Assembly (NCBI GenBank): GCA_963995525.1
Contig: OZ023214.1
Location: 58,856,241 to 58,920,240 of the forward strand
DNA: 64,000 nt
Reading direction: 5' to 3'
Source: Escarpia spicata
Lineage: Eukaryota; Annelida; Polychaeta; Sabellida; Siboglinidae
Under the pieces are notes generated by a model. The model was given only the letters and a program-made list of their open reading frames with translations. It searched no databases and had not been told where the DNA came from. Position 1 is the stretch's first letter. Each line of letters opens with the position of its first letter. The position numbers and the translations under genes are program-made. Positions 33,486-42,480 of this stretch are shown in pieces.

Positions 33486-34140
33486 TTGCTGCCGTAAGCT
33501 GAGCAGCTGTCACGACCGGTGGGGTGTCTCCTCCCGCAATACTTGCAGGCTGACGTCTGACGGCTGTCTGAGTGTTGCTGTTGTCGTAAGTGGCGCTGCT
33601 GGCGGACGTGGTGGACGGTCGCTCCGTCATTGGACATCTGCATGTTTGCCACCGTCGCCTCATAAGTCCTCGCGATGTCCATCGCACTATCGAAGGTCAA
33701 GGCCGCATCGCACCATCAACTGCTCTATCGGCCGCTCGTCAGTCTCTCTGGTGTCCCTGAATTGACACTTTTTTGCCTGCAGCTTGCACCGCGTCATAAA
33801 TTCGACTATGCTCTCCCCTGTCGCTTGCCTATATTTCTGGAGGTGGAAGCGATTTAGTAGGAAGTTTGTTTTAGGCTCAATAGTGTTTTTGAAGCCATTC
33901 CACAACACATCTAGCTTTCCTTTGTTATCTTCCGAGATATTCCACGTATTATACATGCGTAGGCCTTCCTGGCCGACCCATAAATAATAACACGTACGTC
34001 ACCCGTGTGGCCTCATCTTTCTTTGCTAGAGGGCCGCTGAATATCAACTCGCAATACTGATGAAACTCATAGTAAGCATTTGGCAAATCTGCTGCCGACC
34101 AGTTCATGCGCGGAGGTTCAATGCCTGAAAGGTTTTCCAT
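33440..34140 (-). pseudogene. gypsy gag, frameshifted
   Basis: The ATG at 34140 opens MENLSGIEPPRMNWSAADLP. The frame shifts near 33950 to NTWNISEDNKGKLDVLWNGF (capsid-like helices: KYRQATGESIVEFMTRCKLQ) and again near 33690. A zinc knuckle CKYCGRRHPTGRDSC precedes YGSKC at about 33490. Right after it the sequence joins the protease tail, so the protease N-terminus with its active-site Asp is deleted. Confidence 0.75.
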
Positions 34141-34286
34141 AATCGAAATGTAAGAAAATTCACTTAGCAGTTCGCTGACAGCATTGATTCAGATTCAGAC
34201 GGGTGTCGTTGTCGTTCAAAGTCTAATTTCTCGGTCGATCTCCGACGAAAGAGTGCCGCTTGGCGTCAGTTTGTATCTATAGGGTT

Positions 34287-34304
34287 CGTTGCCGGCTGCC
34301 ACCA
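34287..34304 (-). other. gypsy primer-binding site
   Basis: TGGTGGCAGCCGGCAACG directly inside the 5' LTR, complementary to a tRNA 3' end of the form CCGGCTGCCACCA. Confidence 0.7.
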
Positions 34305-34515
34305 TGGAATGGTACTCTACGGTACTCCATAATAATCTGACAACGTGTATTGTAACATAACTGTTTAATTACTCATGTCAACATCGTGGTGCATCTGGGT
34401 GGAAGTGGGCTCCGCCTCCCGCCTAACAGATCTTTCTAGAACAATCTATATGTATAGTGATGAACTATTTAACCGTAGCTGATATAACTTAATACACCAG
34501 ATGGCGATACTATCA
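34305..34515 (-). repeat. gypsy LTR, 5' LTR in element orientation
   Basis: 211 bp, matches 24402-24622 with a few substitutions and a 10-bp indel near 34445, so the insertion is moderately young. Confidence 0.9.
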
Positions 34516-35709
34516 TAGCTATCAACCATTCACACGAACAAAACAACAAAGTCGTGAAAGGAGATGGTAGGGCAGTCGGTTTGTTATAAAACCCAAGAGT
34601 CCTACTGCGTTGGATGGTGGCAGGACCGGAAATGGCGAGGGTCATTGAGAAATTTGAGATCAGTTGCATGCATCGCAGCACTGAGAACACTGATACAAGC
34701 AATATCAAGCACCATGGGCATACTAAGTCTGTGCAAGTCACATTTGCTAAGGAGGTCAGGGCTCTTGTTCGAGTAATTGAATACATGGGAAATCCATTCA
34801 CAGAAGATAGTGGCTACCTTCTGGTACTTGACACTAGTGACGTCGCTGATCCAGCAATAGTCGAAACCGTGCGTGTGATAGAGAAGACAGGTCAGGAACA
34901 GTATGAAAAGTACATGACAGAGCGAGTCACAAAACGAACAACACCTGTATTTGATCCCATCAGTAGAAATCAAATGCTCTTGTTCAGCCGACCACCATCA
35001 AGAGTTCCATCAAAAGCAAAACATATCGTGTCATCACTCAAGAGCGACTGTGAATTGTTTTCATGACTACATTGCCTGTCAAACCCACGACGACAATGTG
35101 GGATGTGTACATGGAAGGGAGTCTGCAGTCCACGGCGCAAGAGAAGCGATGGAAGGGTTGTTCGCAGGAGTATTTCAGCATCCAACCCAATCCCAGGAAA
35201 TTGGCAAGAGTTCTTGAGACTGGAGGACAACAAGACTGAACTATTCAACTTCTTGGCACACCAGGTAAGCTACCAGTATGGCATTATTGATTTTTGAAAC
35301 AATATATGTGCGTTTACACACTTCAAATACATATATGATCATTGACATAATAATAGCTTTTACATTCTAATAATTATCTGCAACATGTACAATAACATAA
35401 AATTTATTGGTTCTTTTATTTACCACCACAGGCTGTAGATAATCTTTCTGCGGAGAAGGAAGTGTACTCAACATGTGGTTAGAATGTACTATGCAACAAA
35501 GTTCATGAGGACGTCTCATCCCTAGCGCCATGTACGCATGTAGAGGCCAACACACGAATGCTCCTTCATGCAGGCGATGAAGCAAACAGGGGGTATCGCA
35601 GAATCATGTTGCGTACTGTGGACACTAGTATGCTAGTTCTGACAGTGTTTAGTGCAGTCCTCGAGAACACGGAACTATGGATCGCATTTGGCACAGGCAA
35701 ACACCGGTA
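34516..35709 (+). pseudogene. Academ-like transposase gene, middle exons with XPG-like motif
   Basis: Continues the gene broken at 24401. After INHSHEQNNKVVKGDGRAVG a frameshift leads to the 34614-35066 frame: MVAGPEMARVIEKFEISCMH ... PVFDPISRNQMLLFSRPPSR ... SLKSDCELF. Further frameshifts follow, then NPIPGNWQEFLRLEDNKTEL (about 35190). A GTAAGC donor at 35265 and an acceptor ending CACAG at 35431 bound a 167-bp intron. The next exon holds LAPCTHVEANTRMLLHAGDE, IMLRTVDTSMLVLTV and ELWIAFGTGKHR. The EAxTRxxLH...RTVDTDxxVL pattern of the family resembles the acidic core of XPG/FEN-type nucleases; here two acidic positions are altered. The gene stops abruptly at 35709. Confidence 0.65.
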
Positions 35710-35829
35710 AGTAGTAATAGAGGTGGTGTACCGTGCGACGGATCCGTTTTTCCGTCGGAGGAAGGGAGGAAAGTACCCGGATGTAGGTCAAGGTCAAGGT
35801 CAAGTACCCGGATGTATGTCAAGTGACGC

Positions 35830-36360
35830 CGGCGGCGCCACCTGGCGGATATGTCTTGAACTAAAACAGCGTCACCTAGCGGGATTTTCGGAACTAAAAT
35901 AGTTTGATAATCATTTCGGCCAAAGTTCAGTACTGCCCAAATTCGTGCGTCTTGGTTTGACCAGGAGCGCCACCTAGCGGATTTTTTCAAACAAAAATTG
36001 GGTGACCAGAAGCGCCATCTAGCGGAATTTTACGAAAACGCAAATAATCTTACCAGTAGCGCCATCTGGCGGATTTTTTCCCAAACTATTTTTTATAGTA
36101 CTGCCCAAATTCGTTCGTCTTGGTTTTACAGTTAGCGCCACCTGGCGGATGTTTTTAAAACTTAATTATCCCTAGCGGATAGGTCATGACCTACATGTGG
36201 TGCCACCTTGCGGACAAGTTGTGCACTAAATGTAGAAGTACTGCCCAAATTCGTGTCTCTTGCACGCTTGCGTGCAATAGAGCCTCCTGACGGATACTTC
36301 ATGAACCACAAACATCATCCCCTAGTGGACAAGTGAGCGAACCTCGTGTTAAAGCAAACA
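35830..36360. repeat. GCGCCACCTAGCGGAT spaced repeat
   Basis: Around nine copies of GCGCCA(C/T)CTAGCGGATTTT at irregular spacing, several preceded by ACTGCCCAAATTCGT.G.CTTG (35932, 36103, 36240). Confidence 0.75.
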
Positions 36361-36622
36361 GATTTTCCCCATGTTAAGAGATAGGGAATTTTCCCCATGT
36401 TAAGAGATAGGGAATTTTTACCACATGTTAAAGCATAGGGATTTTCCCCATGTTAAAGCATACAGATTTTCCCCATGTTAAGAGATAGGGATTTTCCCCA
36501 TGTTAAAGCATAGGGAATTTTTACCATGTTAAAGCATACAGATTTTCCCCATGTTAAGAGATAGGGATTTTCCCCATGTTAAAGCATAGGGAATTTTTAC
36601 CATGTTAAAGCATACGGATTTC
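36346..36622. repeat. about 25-bp tandem repeat, CATGTTAAAGCATAGGGATT type
   Basis: Eleven units alternating GTTAAAGCATAGGGA, GTTAAGAGATAGGGA and GTTAAAGCATACAGA followed by TTTTCCCC or ATTTTTACC. Looser copies lie in both arms of element 1 (25020-25410 and 30190-30550), and the array sits just upstream of the SERTA gene promoter. Confidence 0.85.
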
Positions 36623-36754
36623 ATCATCAACTGAAAGCACCCCTGTTAGATAAGTGGTGAACTATATAACTACTCTGCAGTCCGTGTGCAGTTCGCGCTT
36701 GTGTACATTCTACTCAGCAGTCCGTGCTTTTGAATTTTCTACAATCTGTGGTCT

Positions 36755-36802
36755 TTCGGCACGTCCACGTGACCTTTATGTTATGTCGAATTGGTATAAA
36801 AG
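36755..36802 (+). promoter_or_regulatory. E-box/TATA promoter of the SERTA gene
   Basis: CTTTCGGCACGTCCACGTGACC with the E-box CACGTGAC at 36766-36773, then TATAAAAG at 36795-36802, 22 bp further on. The ATG follows 45 bp after the TATA box, giving a very short leader. The same module recurs at 37290-37336 and on the minus strand at 26672-26778. Confidence 0.65.
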
Positions 36803-36846
36803 GCCTGCGTCTGCTTTTTGTAATCATTATAGCTTACATCTTGAAA

Positions 36847-37182
36847 ATGGGTGCGAATTCGTCTACAGACAACGTCCGAGATGATGCTACCGGCAATGAC
36901 CGAGATGTTACGGGTAGCAACAAGCGACGACACCCGGTGACCGACCTGTGTACCTGTCACCCTGCCAAGCGACTGTCTCCGTCACTGATCACGTCCGACC
37001 ACCGCAAGGAGACACGACGCCTCATGAGGTTGTCCATTGAGAAACTACGCGAGATGCGCAAGACGCGCGACCCGGAGTCTTGTCTGCGACGTTTCGTTCT
37101 CGTTAAGAACACACGGGCCCGGATAAAGCGCGAGCAACAACGAGAACTCGTGTATCCGTCATCATCATCATCAGCATCATAA
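36847..37182 (+). CDS. SERTA-domain protein with histone-type 3' end
   Basis: 111 codons from the ATG at 36847, chosen because it lies just downstream of the TATA box; the longer upstream frame would cross the promoter. Residues 57-98 (RRLMRLSIEKLREM ... CLRRFVLVKNTRARIKRE) match the SERTA pattern: S..KL, then LR..VLVxNTxxRI..E. SERTA proteins are small nuclear cell-cycle cofactors that act with E2F/DP and CDK4 in animals. The N-terminus MGANSS fits an N-myristoylation signal; a KRR motif (26-28) and a Ser-rich tail (105-111) are visible. A histone-type stem-loop begins 33 nt after the stop, with no AATAAA nearby. This is unlike known SERTA genes and suggests S-phase-restricted mRNA (inference). 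There is no intron. The assignment is from pattern recognition. Confidence 0.65.
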   Translation: MGANSSTDNVRDDATGNDRDVTGSNKRRHPVTDLCTCHPAKRLSPSLITSDHRKETRRLMRLSIEKLREMRKTRDPESCLRRFVLVKNTRARIKREQQRELVYPSSSSSAS

Positions 37183-37215
37183 GAAAAGAAAAAAATCGAC
37201 GAGATAACAAGAAAC

Positions 37216-37231
37216 GGTTCTTTTCAGAGCC
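37216..37231 (+). terminator. histone-type 3' stem-loop of the SERTA gene
   Basis: GGTTCTTTTCAGAGCC (one U-G pair in the stem, UUUC loop), preceded by AAAC and followed by AACCACA, the usual cleavage context, then ACAAAAGAG as a possible U7-pairing element. Confidence 0.75.
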
Positions 37232-37289
37232 AACCACATTCTCACAAAAGAGTATTAGCTATTCTCATAGGTTAGAACTTTCGTGCTCG

Positions 37290-37336
37290 TTCGGCACGCC
37301 CACGTGACTTTTCGGTACATTTTCTAACTATATAAG
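37290..37336 (+). promoter_or_regulatory. E-box/TATA promoter of the zinc-binding protein gene
   Basis: TCGGCACGCCCACGTGACTT with CACGTGAC at 37301-37308 and TATATAAG at 37329-37336; the ATG is 46 bp after the TATA box. Same spacing and flanks as the SERTA promoter, so both genes are probably co-regulated. Confidence 0.65.
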
Positions 37337-37382
37337 CGCGGTGTTTTGCCAATCGAACCATCATTCGTATCACGACGACGTC

Positions 37383-38943
37383 ATGGCTAACATCATGTTG
37401 AAAACACCGAACTACTACCGACCTCGCAATGCGGCAGACTCAAGCGACGAGGACGAGCCGACGAGCCGACCCATCATACCAAGTGATATCATCCGACAAG
37501 AGAGTAGCCCCGACCATGCTTTCGAGGTCAGAGATCTCCTTAGGGACAAAGTACGCAAGTATACTCCCTTCTACATCGGGTGCAGATACTGCAAGAAGCG
37601 TATGATTGTTGACGATACGGGACATTTGCAATGTGAACGACATGGTTACGTGGCCTCTGATGTATATATCATGGTTCGAACGGATGCTGCCCTCGAGAAG
37701 TATCTACCGACTCCGAGACAACTACCACCATCGCTGAGACCCTTCACCTGCCCGGACTGTGGGTCGTCGTTCACACGGAAAAATAATTCCAAGCAACACG
37801 TCACCAGCGGATGTTGTGCACGTCGGAAGAGGGCGGCCGAGGACGCCAAGTTGGAATCGCTTGTGGTGAGTCATACTTTATATTGCGTTACTATACACTT
37901 TCACCTAAAATCTCATTGTCCCTGTCTATAATTTCCCTAAAATGGCGTCCCCATACCTTCCGTCAAAATGGCGTCCCCATTCCTTCCGTCAAAATGGCGT
38001 CCCTGTATATGTTTACTTCCGCTAAAACTTCGCCCCGTTTTATTATTTCCTATTTGGTTGGACTCGTCTGTTGTCTGTTAACATCCGGGTACATAATATT
38101 CTGTTACGTCTTTGCTTCCAAGATTATGGCTTCTCCTACGTTGTTCTTCATATCAACATCTGGCAACGTCTTAACCCCCTATATGGTTGCGTCCACGGGT
38201 AATTTTTGTCGACAATTTGTCTTTATGATCATACAACTTGTCACCTTACTTCCTATCACGTAACTTTTTGGCATTGTTTCCCATGGTCCTTGTATCACCG
38301 TACTCTAACAACGGTGTACTATTCCCATGCATTCTTTAATTTTTTTTTAAATATTATTGAAATTTTCTTGCAGAACTACATTGAAGGCCCGCTACCACCA
38401 AAGCGTCAACGAATGGTCTCTGTGTCGACAGAGACGATTAACGACAACGGGACAACATCGGCACCAACTTCCGTTCCCAACGACGTCACAACTACCCACG
38501 CTGTCAATGTTACAACTTCTACCCAGCCTGCCAACGTTACAACTTCCGCTCCTGACTTTGCTGGTCCAAACTTTACCATTGATTTCCCTGTGACCGAAAT
38601 GAAGAAGACGCTGGCACGACACATAGCAGGTGCCGTTGTTGAACTCTCAAGACGACAATGCCGTGGTTGCAAGACAGACCATCCTAGTCAATGTCATCAC
38701 GATTGTATGTTATCTGATGACATTCAAATTTGCATGTACTTTGACGAGGCTGTCGAGACCATTAATTCAACTGCAGTGGTGAAAGACTGTTTGAGTGTTT
38801 TGTTAGACGCAGGTGTGAAGCTATCCGACGTGACAGTCGAACAGTTGTGTAATATCAATACTTGGCTGCAAGAATCTGTTTCGAAACAGTGGCGAAACAC
38901 TATGAAACACACGGTTCTGGCAGTAATGGAGGGTGATCTGTAA
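37383..38943 (+). CDS. two-exon zinc-binding protein of element 2 (zinc ribbon, C2HC finger, Cys/His cluster)
   Basis: Exon 1 is 37383-37865, exon 2 38374-38943. A GTGAGT donor at 37866 and a pyrimidine-rich acceptor ending TTGCAG at 38373 join in frame (phase 0) to give 350 residues. The start is the ATG 46 bp after the TATA box. Residues 62-100 (CRYCKKR ... HLQCERHGY) look like the zinc ribbon of replication protein A large subunit. Residues 123-144 (CPDCGSSFTRKNNSKQHVTSGC) form a C2HC finger. PPKRQR (169-174) is a likely nuclear signal. A Thr/Ser/Asn-rich linker leads to a cluster CRGCKTDHPSQCHHDC (257-272) and an alpha-helical tail. I recall the last motif from uncharacterised invertebrate proteins but know no function. 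Nuclear nucleic-acid binding is the reasonable inference. AATAAA lies 110 bp after the stop. Confidence 0.65.
37866..38373 (+). other. intron of the zinc-binding protein gene
   Basis: 508 bp, GT...AG, with a T-rich tract before the acceptor (TTTTTTTTAAATATTATTGA upstream). It contains three near-identical AAAATGGCGTCCCC steps (37941-38001). Confidence 0.7.
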
Positions 38944-39053
38944 AGACCTTTCTTTTGTCTTGTACACGATTAAACTTTGCAAGGCTCTGTATCAATGTCT
39001 AGTCTCTGGTTCTTGTAGTTATGGAGCGGGACATGTAAATACGTTTGTGTTGT

Positions 39054-39059
39054 AATAAA
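39054..39059 (+). terminator. polyadenylation signal of the zinc-binding protein gene
   Basis: AATAAA followed by TGTGTCTTATCTTGCGTCTTTT, a plausible GU-rich downstream region. This gene uses poly(A) signals, unlike its histone-type neighbour. Confidence 0.55.
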
Positions 39060-39139
39060 CTGTGTCTTATCTTGCGTCTTTTTTCGTGTCTGTTCACTCA
39101 CTCACTCACGCATTGATACATACATAGAGACAGACATAG

Positions 39140-39630
39140 ATACATACAAGAGACGAGACTACGGATGATACATCACACGAGACAAGAGACGTGACTATGA
39201 CCGAGATGTGTCACGAGACAAGAGATGACACATCACACGAGAGTACCGACGAGACAAGAGATGCCGCGAGACTACGGATGACACATCACACGAGACTATG
39301 ACCGAGATATGTCACGAGACTTCGGATGACACATCACACGAGAGTACGGTTCGACGTGTTATCGCGTCAAATCCCTCCGTTTTAAGGAAATAGACGTGTT
39401 ATCGCGTCAAAGCCCTCCTTTTTCAGTAAAGATCCCTAATTTTTCAGGAAAATAGACGTGTTATCCCGTCAAATCCCTCCTTTTTCAGGAAAGATCCCTC
39501 ATTTTTCAGGAAAATAGACGTGTTATCGCGTCAAATCCCTCCGTTTTCAGGAAAATAGACGTGTTATCGCGTCAAACCCCTCCTTTTTCAGGAAAGATCC
39601 TTCCTTTTTCAGGAAAATAGACGTGTTATG
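39140..39630. repeat. satellite block of element 2
   Basis: ACGAGACTACGGATGACACA-type units (39140-39350) followed by about six units of ATAGACGTGTTATCGCGTCA + AATCCCTCCTTTTTCAGGAAA (39355-39630). Both families also occur in element 1 (27840-28768). Confidence 0.85.
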
Positions 39631-40068
<438 letters not shown>

Positions 40069-40138
40069 TTCCGCGAACGTTAGAACTGTAGAGTCAGCTA
40101 TCATCGCATTTACATAATCAATCAGACCGAACGTACAT

Positions 40139-40146
40139 CACGTGAC
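40139..40146. promoter_or_regulatory. third CACGTGAC E-box in element 2
   Basis: CACGTGAC, identical to the E-boxes of the two upstream genes, 106 bp before the 47-codon ORF; a TATA-like AATAAAC lies at about 40219. The spacing is longer than at the other two promoters. Confidence 0.4.
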
Positions 40147-40251
40147 TCCCCTTAACACAAAAACTATGTACGTTCATGAGAGAGGGAACATCCTTCGAAA
40201 ACTCGCAATTTATGGTTAGAATAAACGTTACATAGACACAACACTTCTGAA

Positions 40252-40395
40252 ATGTCATTAATATTCCGTTTATCAACCATCACCATAGATTTACCGGAGA
40301 GCCAGTTACAAGTTTTGAAATTTTTTATCGATTTGGGACTGGATCGACTAACGACGTTCGATGACTTGGAAGACTGCCGAGTCCGCGTGGGTTAG
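40252..40395 (+). CDS. 47-codon ORF of element 2, unknown function
   Basis: From the ATG at 40252: begins MSLIFRLSTITIDLPES, then a helical LQVLKFFIDLGLDRLTTFDD and LEDCRVRVG. Good hydrophobic/acidic alternation suggests a real folded peptide or an exon. I do not recognise it. No splice donor in the right phase for the next ORF was found. Confidence 0.35.
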   Translation: MSLIFRLSTITIDLPESQLQVLKFFIDLGLDRLTTFDDLEDCRVRVG

Positions 40396-40528
40396 GCGTA
40401 ATAATGGTTAAAACTATACAATTATTCAAATAACAGGTAGCGATACAAAGTCTATTATTTCCAAAGTTCGTTAAATGTGTGGGTGGAAGCAAGTTGTACG
40501 TCGGCCAAACTGAACGATTTACAATTTT

Positions 40529-40744
40529 ATGAAATACAGCCTCGATCAACGATGGCTGATGCGGAGTCTGTCCTACGCGTGTGACAGAGCTAGGTCGGTG
40601 CGCTCAGCGGATGACCCTGTTAACGCAGGCACTAAACTTAGTCGAACGCTGAAGTACAACACACTGGCGGCGGAACGACAAGACGCCGACACACTAACAA
40701 GATTGCAACGTGCGCGATTGCTAGCGAACTTCATTTACGTTTGA
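40529..40744 (+). CDS. 71-codon ORF of element 2, unknown function
   Basis: Begins MKYSLDQRWLMRSLSYACDR and continues with a basic helical second half (TLKYNTLAAERQDADTLTRL, QRARLLANFIYV). An acceptor-like TACAG lies at 40535-40539, so it might be a terminal exon rather than a complete gene. AATAAA at 40754-40759 lies 10 bp after the stop. Function unknown. Confidence 0.4.
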   Translation: MKYSLDQRWLMRSLSYACDRARSVRSADDPVNAGTKLSRTLKYNTLAAERQDADTLTRLQRARLLANFIYV

Positions 40745-40838
40745 ATTTCCTCAAATAAAAAGTTTGCAATGTTGCATGCGTCACTATTTACTGTAAATTT
40801 TCACTTGTCCACCGGATAACCATGTAGAGTCATTTTAC

Positions 40839-41078
40839 TTGTCCGGGCCAAAAATCACTTGTCCCGGACAAACGGACAAGTGCTATTTCGAACGCTGCAC
40901 GCAAGGATGGGAACCACTGTGGACATTACTCCCAGAAGCAGCGGCGTCATGTCCCGAGTTGCTATGCTGTGGAAGCCAGAAAGGGTGCATAGGACCATGC
41001 AAGTGTATCAGGGCTGCTCTGAAATGCACACCACTATGCCGTTACAGTGGTAACTGCGACCACAATGACTCCAACTAA
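40839..41078 (+). pseudogene. Academ-like transposase gene, C-terminal Cys-rich piece
   Basis: Contains QGWEPLWTLLPEAAASCPEL, LCCGSQKGCIGPCKC and ALKCTPLCRYSGNCDH. The order WxPLWTxLPE...ELLxCGCKKGCxGxCKC...LxCTxLC is a C-terminal eight-cysteine zinc motif of the transposase family seen at 24006-35709. Some of the family cysteines are changed. It lies just before the right TIR, as expected for the gene's 3' end. Confidence 0.65.
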
Positions 41079-41160
41079 GTATTGTTTCGATATGACATGT
41101 ACAGAACAGTTTGTTTTGTCAGAAAAAAAAATATACAAGGACACTTCAACCAAGGTTTTA

Positions 41161-41545
41161 TGTCAACTAGTTGGGAAGATATGACACTTGGTAGATATTC
41201 ACAATTCAGGTGGCGGCCATCTTGAATTTGACCATTAACCTGTGCCCTATCTTAAAATAGTTGCATTTTTTCAATGAACTGGTGACGCCATTGGATTCGG
41301 CATGTCTGAAAACATATAAAAAGACACTTTAATGTTAACTATTCACGAAGATAGGACAAATAATAGATATTTAGATTCGGGCGGCGGCCATTTGGGATTT
41401 TCCCATGTTACGGGCGTCTCGGAAACAATTCAGCTTGGCACTATACCTTAAATCATTTAGTACCCCCTTAACATCATACACACCAAGTTTGGTGGGTTTT
41501 ACCACAAAACCCACAATTCCTCATTTACACATATCTGCTCCACTA
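41161..41545 (-). repeat. right terminal inverted repeat of the Academ-like transposon
   Basis: Reverse complement of 23621-24005, ending GCTCCACTA at 41545, followed by the TAG duplication at 41546-41548 and then the resumed RNase H coding sequence. Confidence 0.85.
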
Positions 41546-41548
41546 TAG

Positions 41549-41665
41549 TACTCATAAAAAACAACTTGATTTTAAGAGCAAAACATGTCCCAGGTAAACT
41601 GTGCAGGCAGTATGGCCTCGAGCCAGTGCAGTCGGTCATCCCGCCGGATCTCCTGCCTTGGTAAC
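41549..41665 (+). pseudogene. DIRS/Ngaro-type pol, 3' end
   Basis: Resumes the RNase H frame with LIKNNLILRAKHVPGK and ends RQYGLEPVQSVIPPDLLPW before a TAA, the usual end of pol in these elements. About 35 residues of the region between RNase H and the C-terminus (including the D-LSR motif) are missing. The recombinase frame overlaps its end. Confidence 0.6.
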
Positions 41666-42480
41666 TGTCATTCAACACTTGTTAGATGCTTCCTTGTCTG
41701 ACCTCACCACACAGGCTAAAACACCAGCAATAATATCTTTTATAGCATTTTGTTTTCAAAAAGGTTATGCGCCATCATCCATTACCAGTGTGATTTCAGC
41801 AATTTCATACGTGCATAAAATGCACACTTTTGCAGATACAGCTGATACATTTGTTGTTCAAAAATTATTGCATGGGGCTGCAAAATTGAGGTCATCAGGT
41901 GATCAGCGGGCACCAGTCACAAAATCGGTCTTGCACAAGTTGGTTTGTTCTACACCACACATCTCATGTTGCTATTATAACAATATTTTAACTTCGGCCG
42001 CGTATTTACTAGCCTTTCATGCCTTCCTTCGAATAGGGGAAATTGCAGTGACTTCTACTGCAAAAATCCGTCAAGTCTTGCAGGTGAGCTAGCTGGCAGT
42101 GACGACTAATGGCTGTACAGTGGTGTTTTATGCATACAAGCATTATCAAGACCCGCCTGTGACTTTAGCTATTCCAGCACATATCGAGTCACCATGTTGT
42201 CCAGTTAAAGCTATGCGATCATATTTGGCATTACGAGGCAATTCTCCAGGTCCGCTCTTTATTTTTCCAGGAGGAGCTCCAGTTACAAAATCGTCCTTTG
42301 CTACTCAGCTAGAAAAGTCTCTTACATGGGCAGGTCTCTCGACTTTATGCTATAAAGGTCATAGTTTTCGGATAGGCGCTGCAACAGCAGCTGCAATGCA
42401 GGGGTCTCGGACGACGAAATCCAGCGCATGGGACGGTGGAAATCACAAGCTTTTCAAAAATATATTCGAATTCCAATGTT
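41601..42480 (+). pseudogene. tyrosine recombinase of the DIRS/Ngaro-type element, broken
   Basis: Core-binding part: KTPAIISFIAFCFQKGYAPS, SITSVISAISYVHKMH. Catalytic part: AFLRIGEIAV (first Arg, about 42035), then YKGHSFRIGAATAAAMQG (H-x-x-R, about 42360). An in-frame TAG at 42090-42092 splits the gene and a frameshift near 42395 pushes the last block (RMGRWKSQAFQKYIRI, with the nucleophile Tyr) into another frame. Such recombinases integrate circular DNA copies instead of a DDE integrase. Confidence 0.75.

Larger units (their letters stand above)
24402..34515 (-). mobile_element. Ty3/gypsy LTR retrotransposon, full-length with an internal insertion
   Basis: Two LTRs, target duplication TAGCTAT, a primer-binding site starting TGGTGGCAGCCGG right after the 5' LTR, gag, pol in protease-RT-RNase H-integrase order, and a polypurine tract before the 3' LTR. 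It runs on the minus strand within the Academ-like transposase gene. Its pol gene is interrupted near the 3' end by the 5.66-kb element at 24958-30613; without it the retrotransposon would be about 4.45 kb. Confidence 0.9.

Noticed and set aside
34614..35066. Host gene encoding a 150-residue protein
   Set aside because: It is one exon-frame of the Academ-like transposase, continuous in sequence with flanking pieces after removing the gypsy insertion.
40805..40880. CACCGG as a 6-bp duplication closing element 2 (also at 35702-35707)
   Set aside because: The terminus next to it is not the inverse of AGTAGTAATAG and the flanking reading frame is not restored, so I could not accept it as the right boundary.
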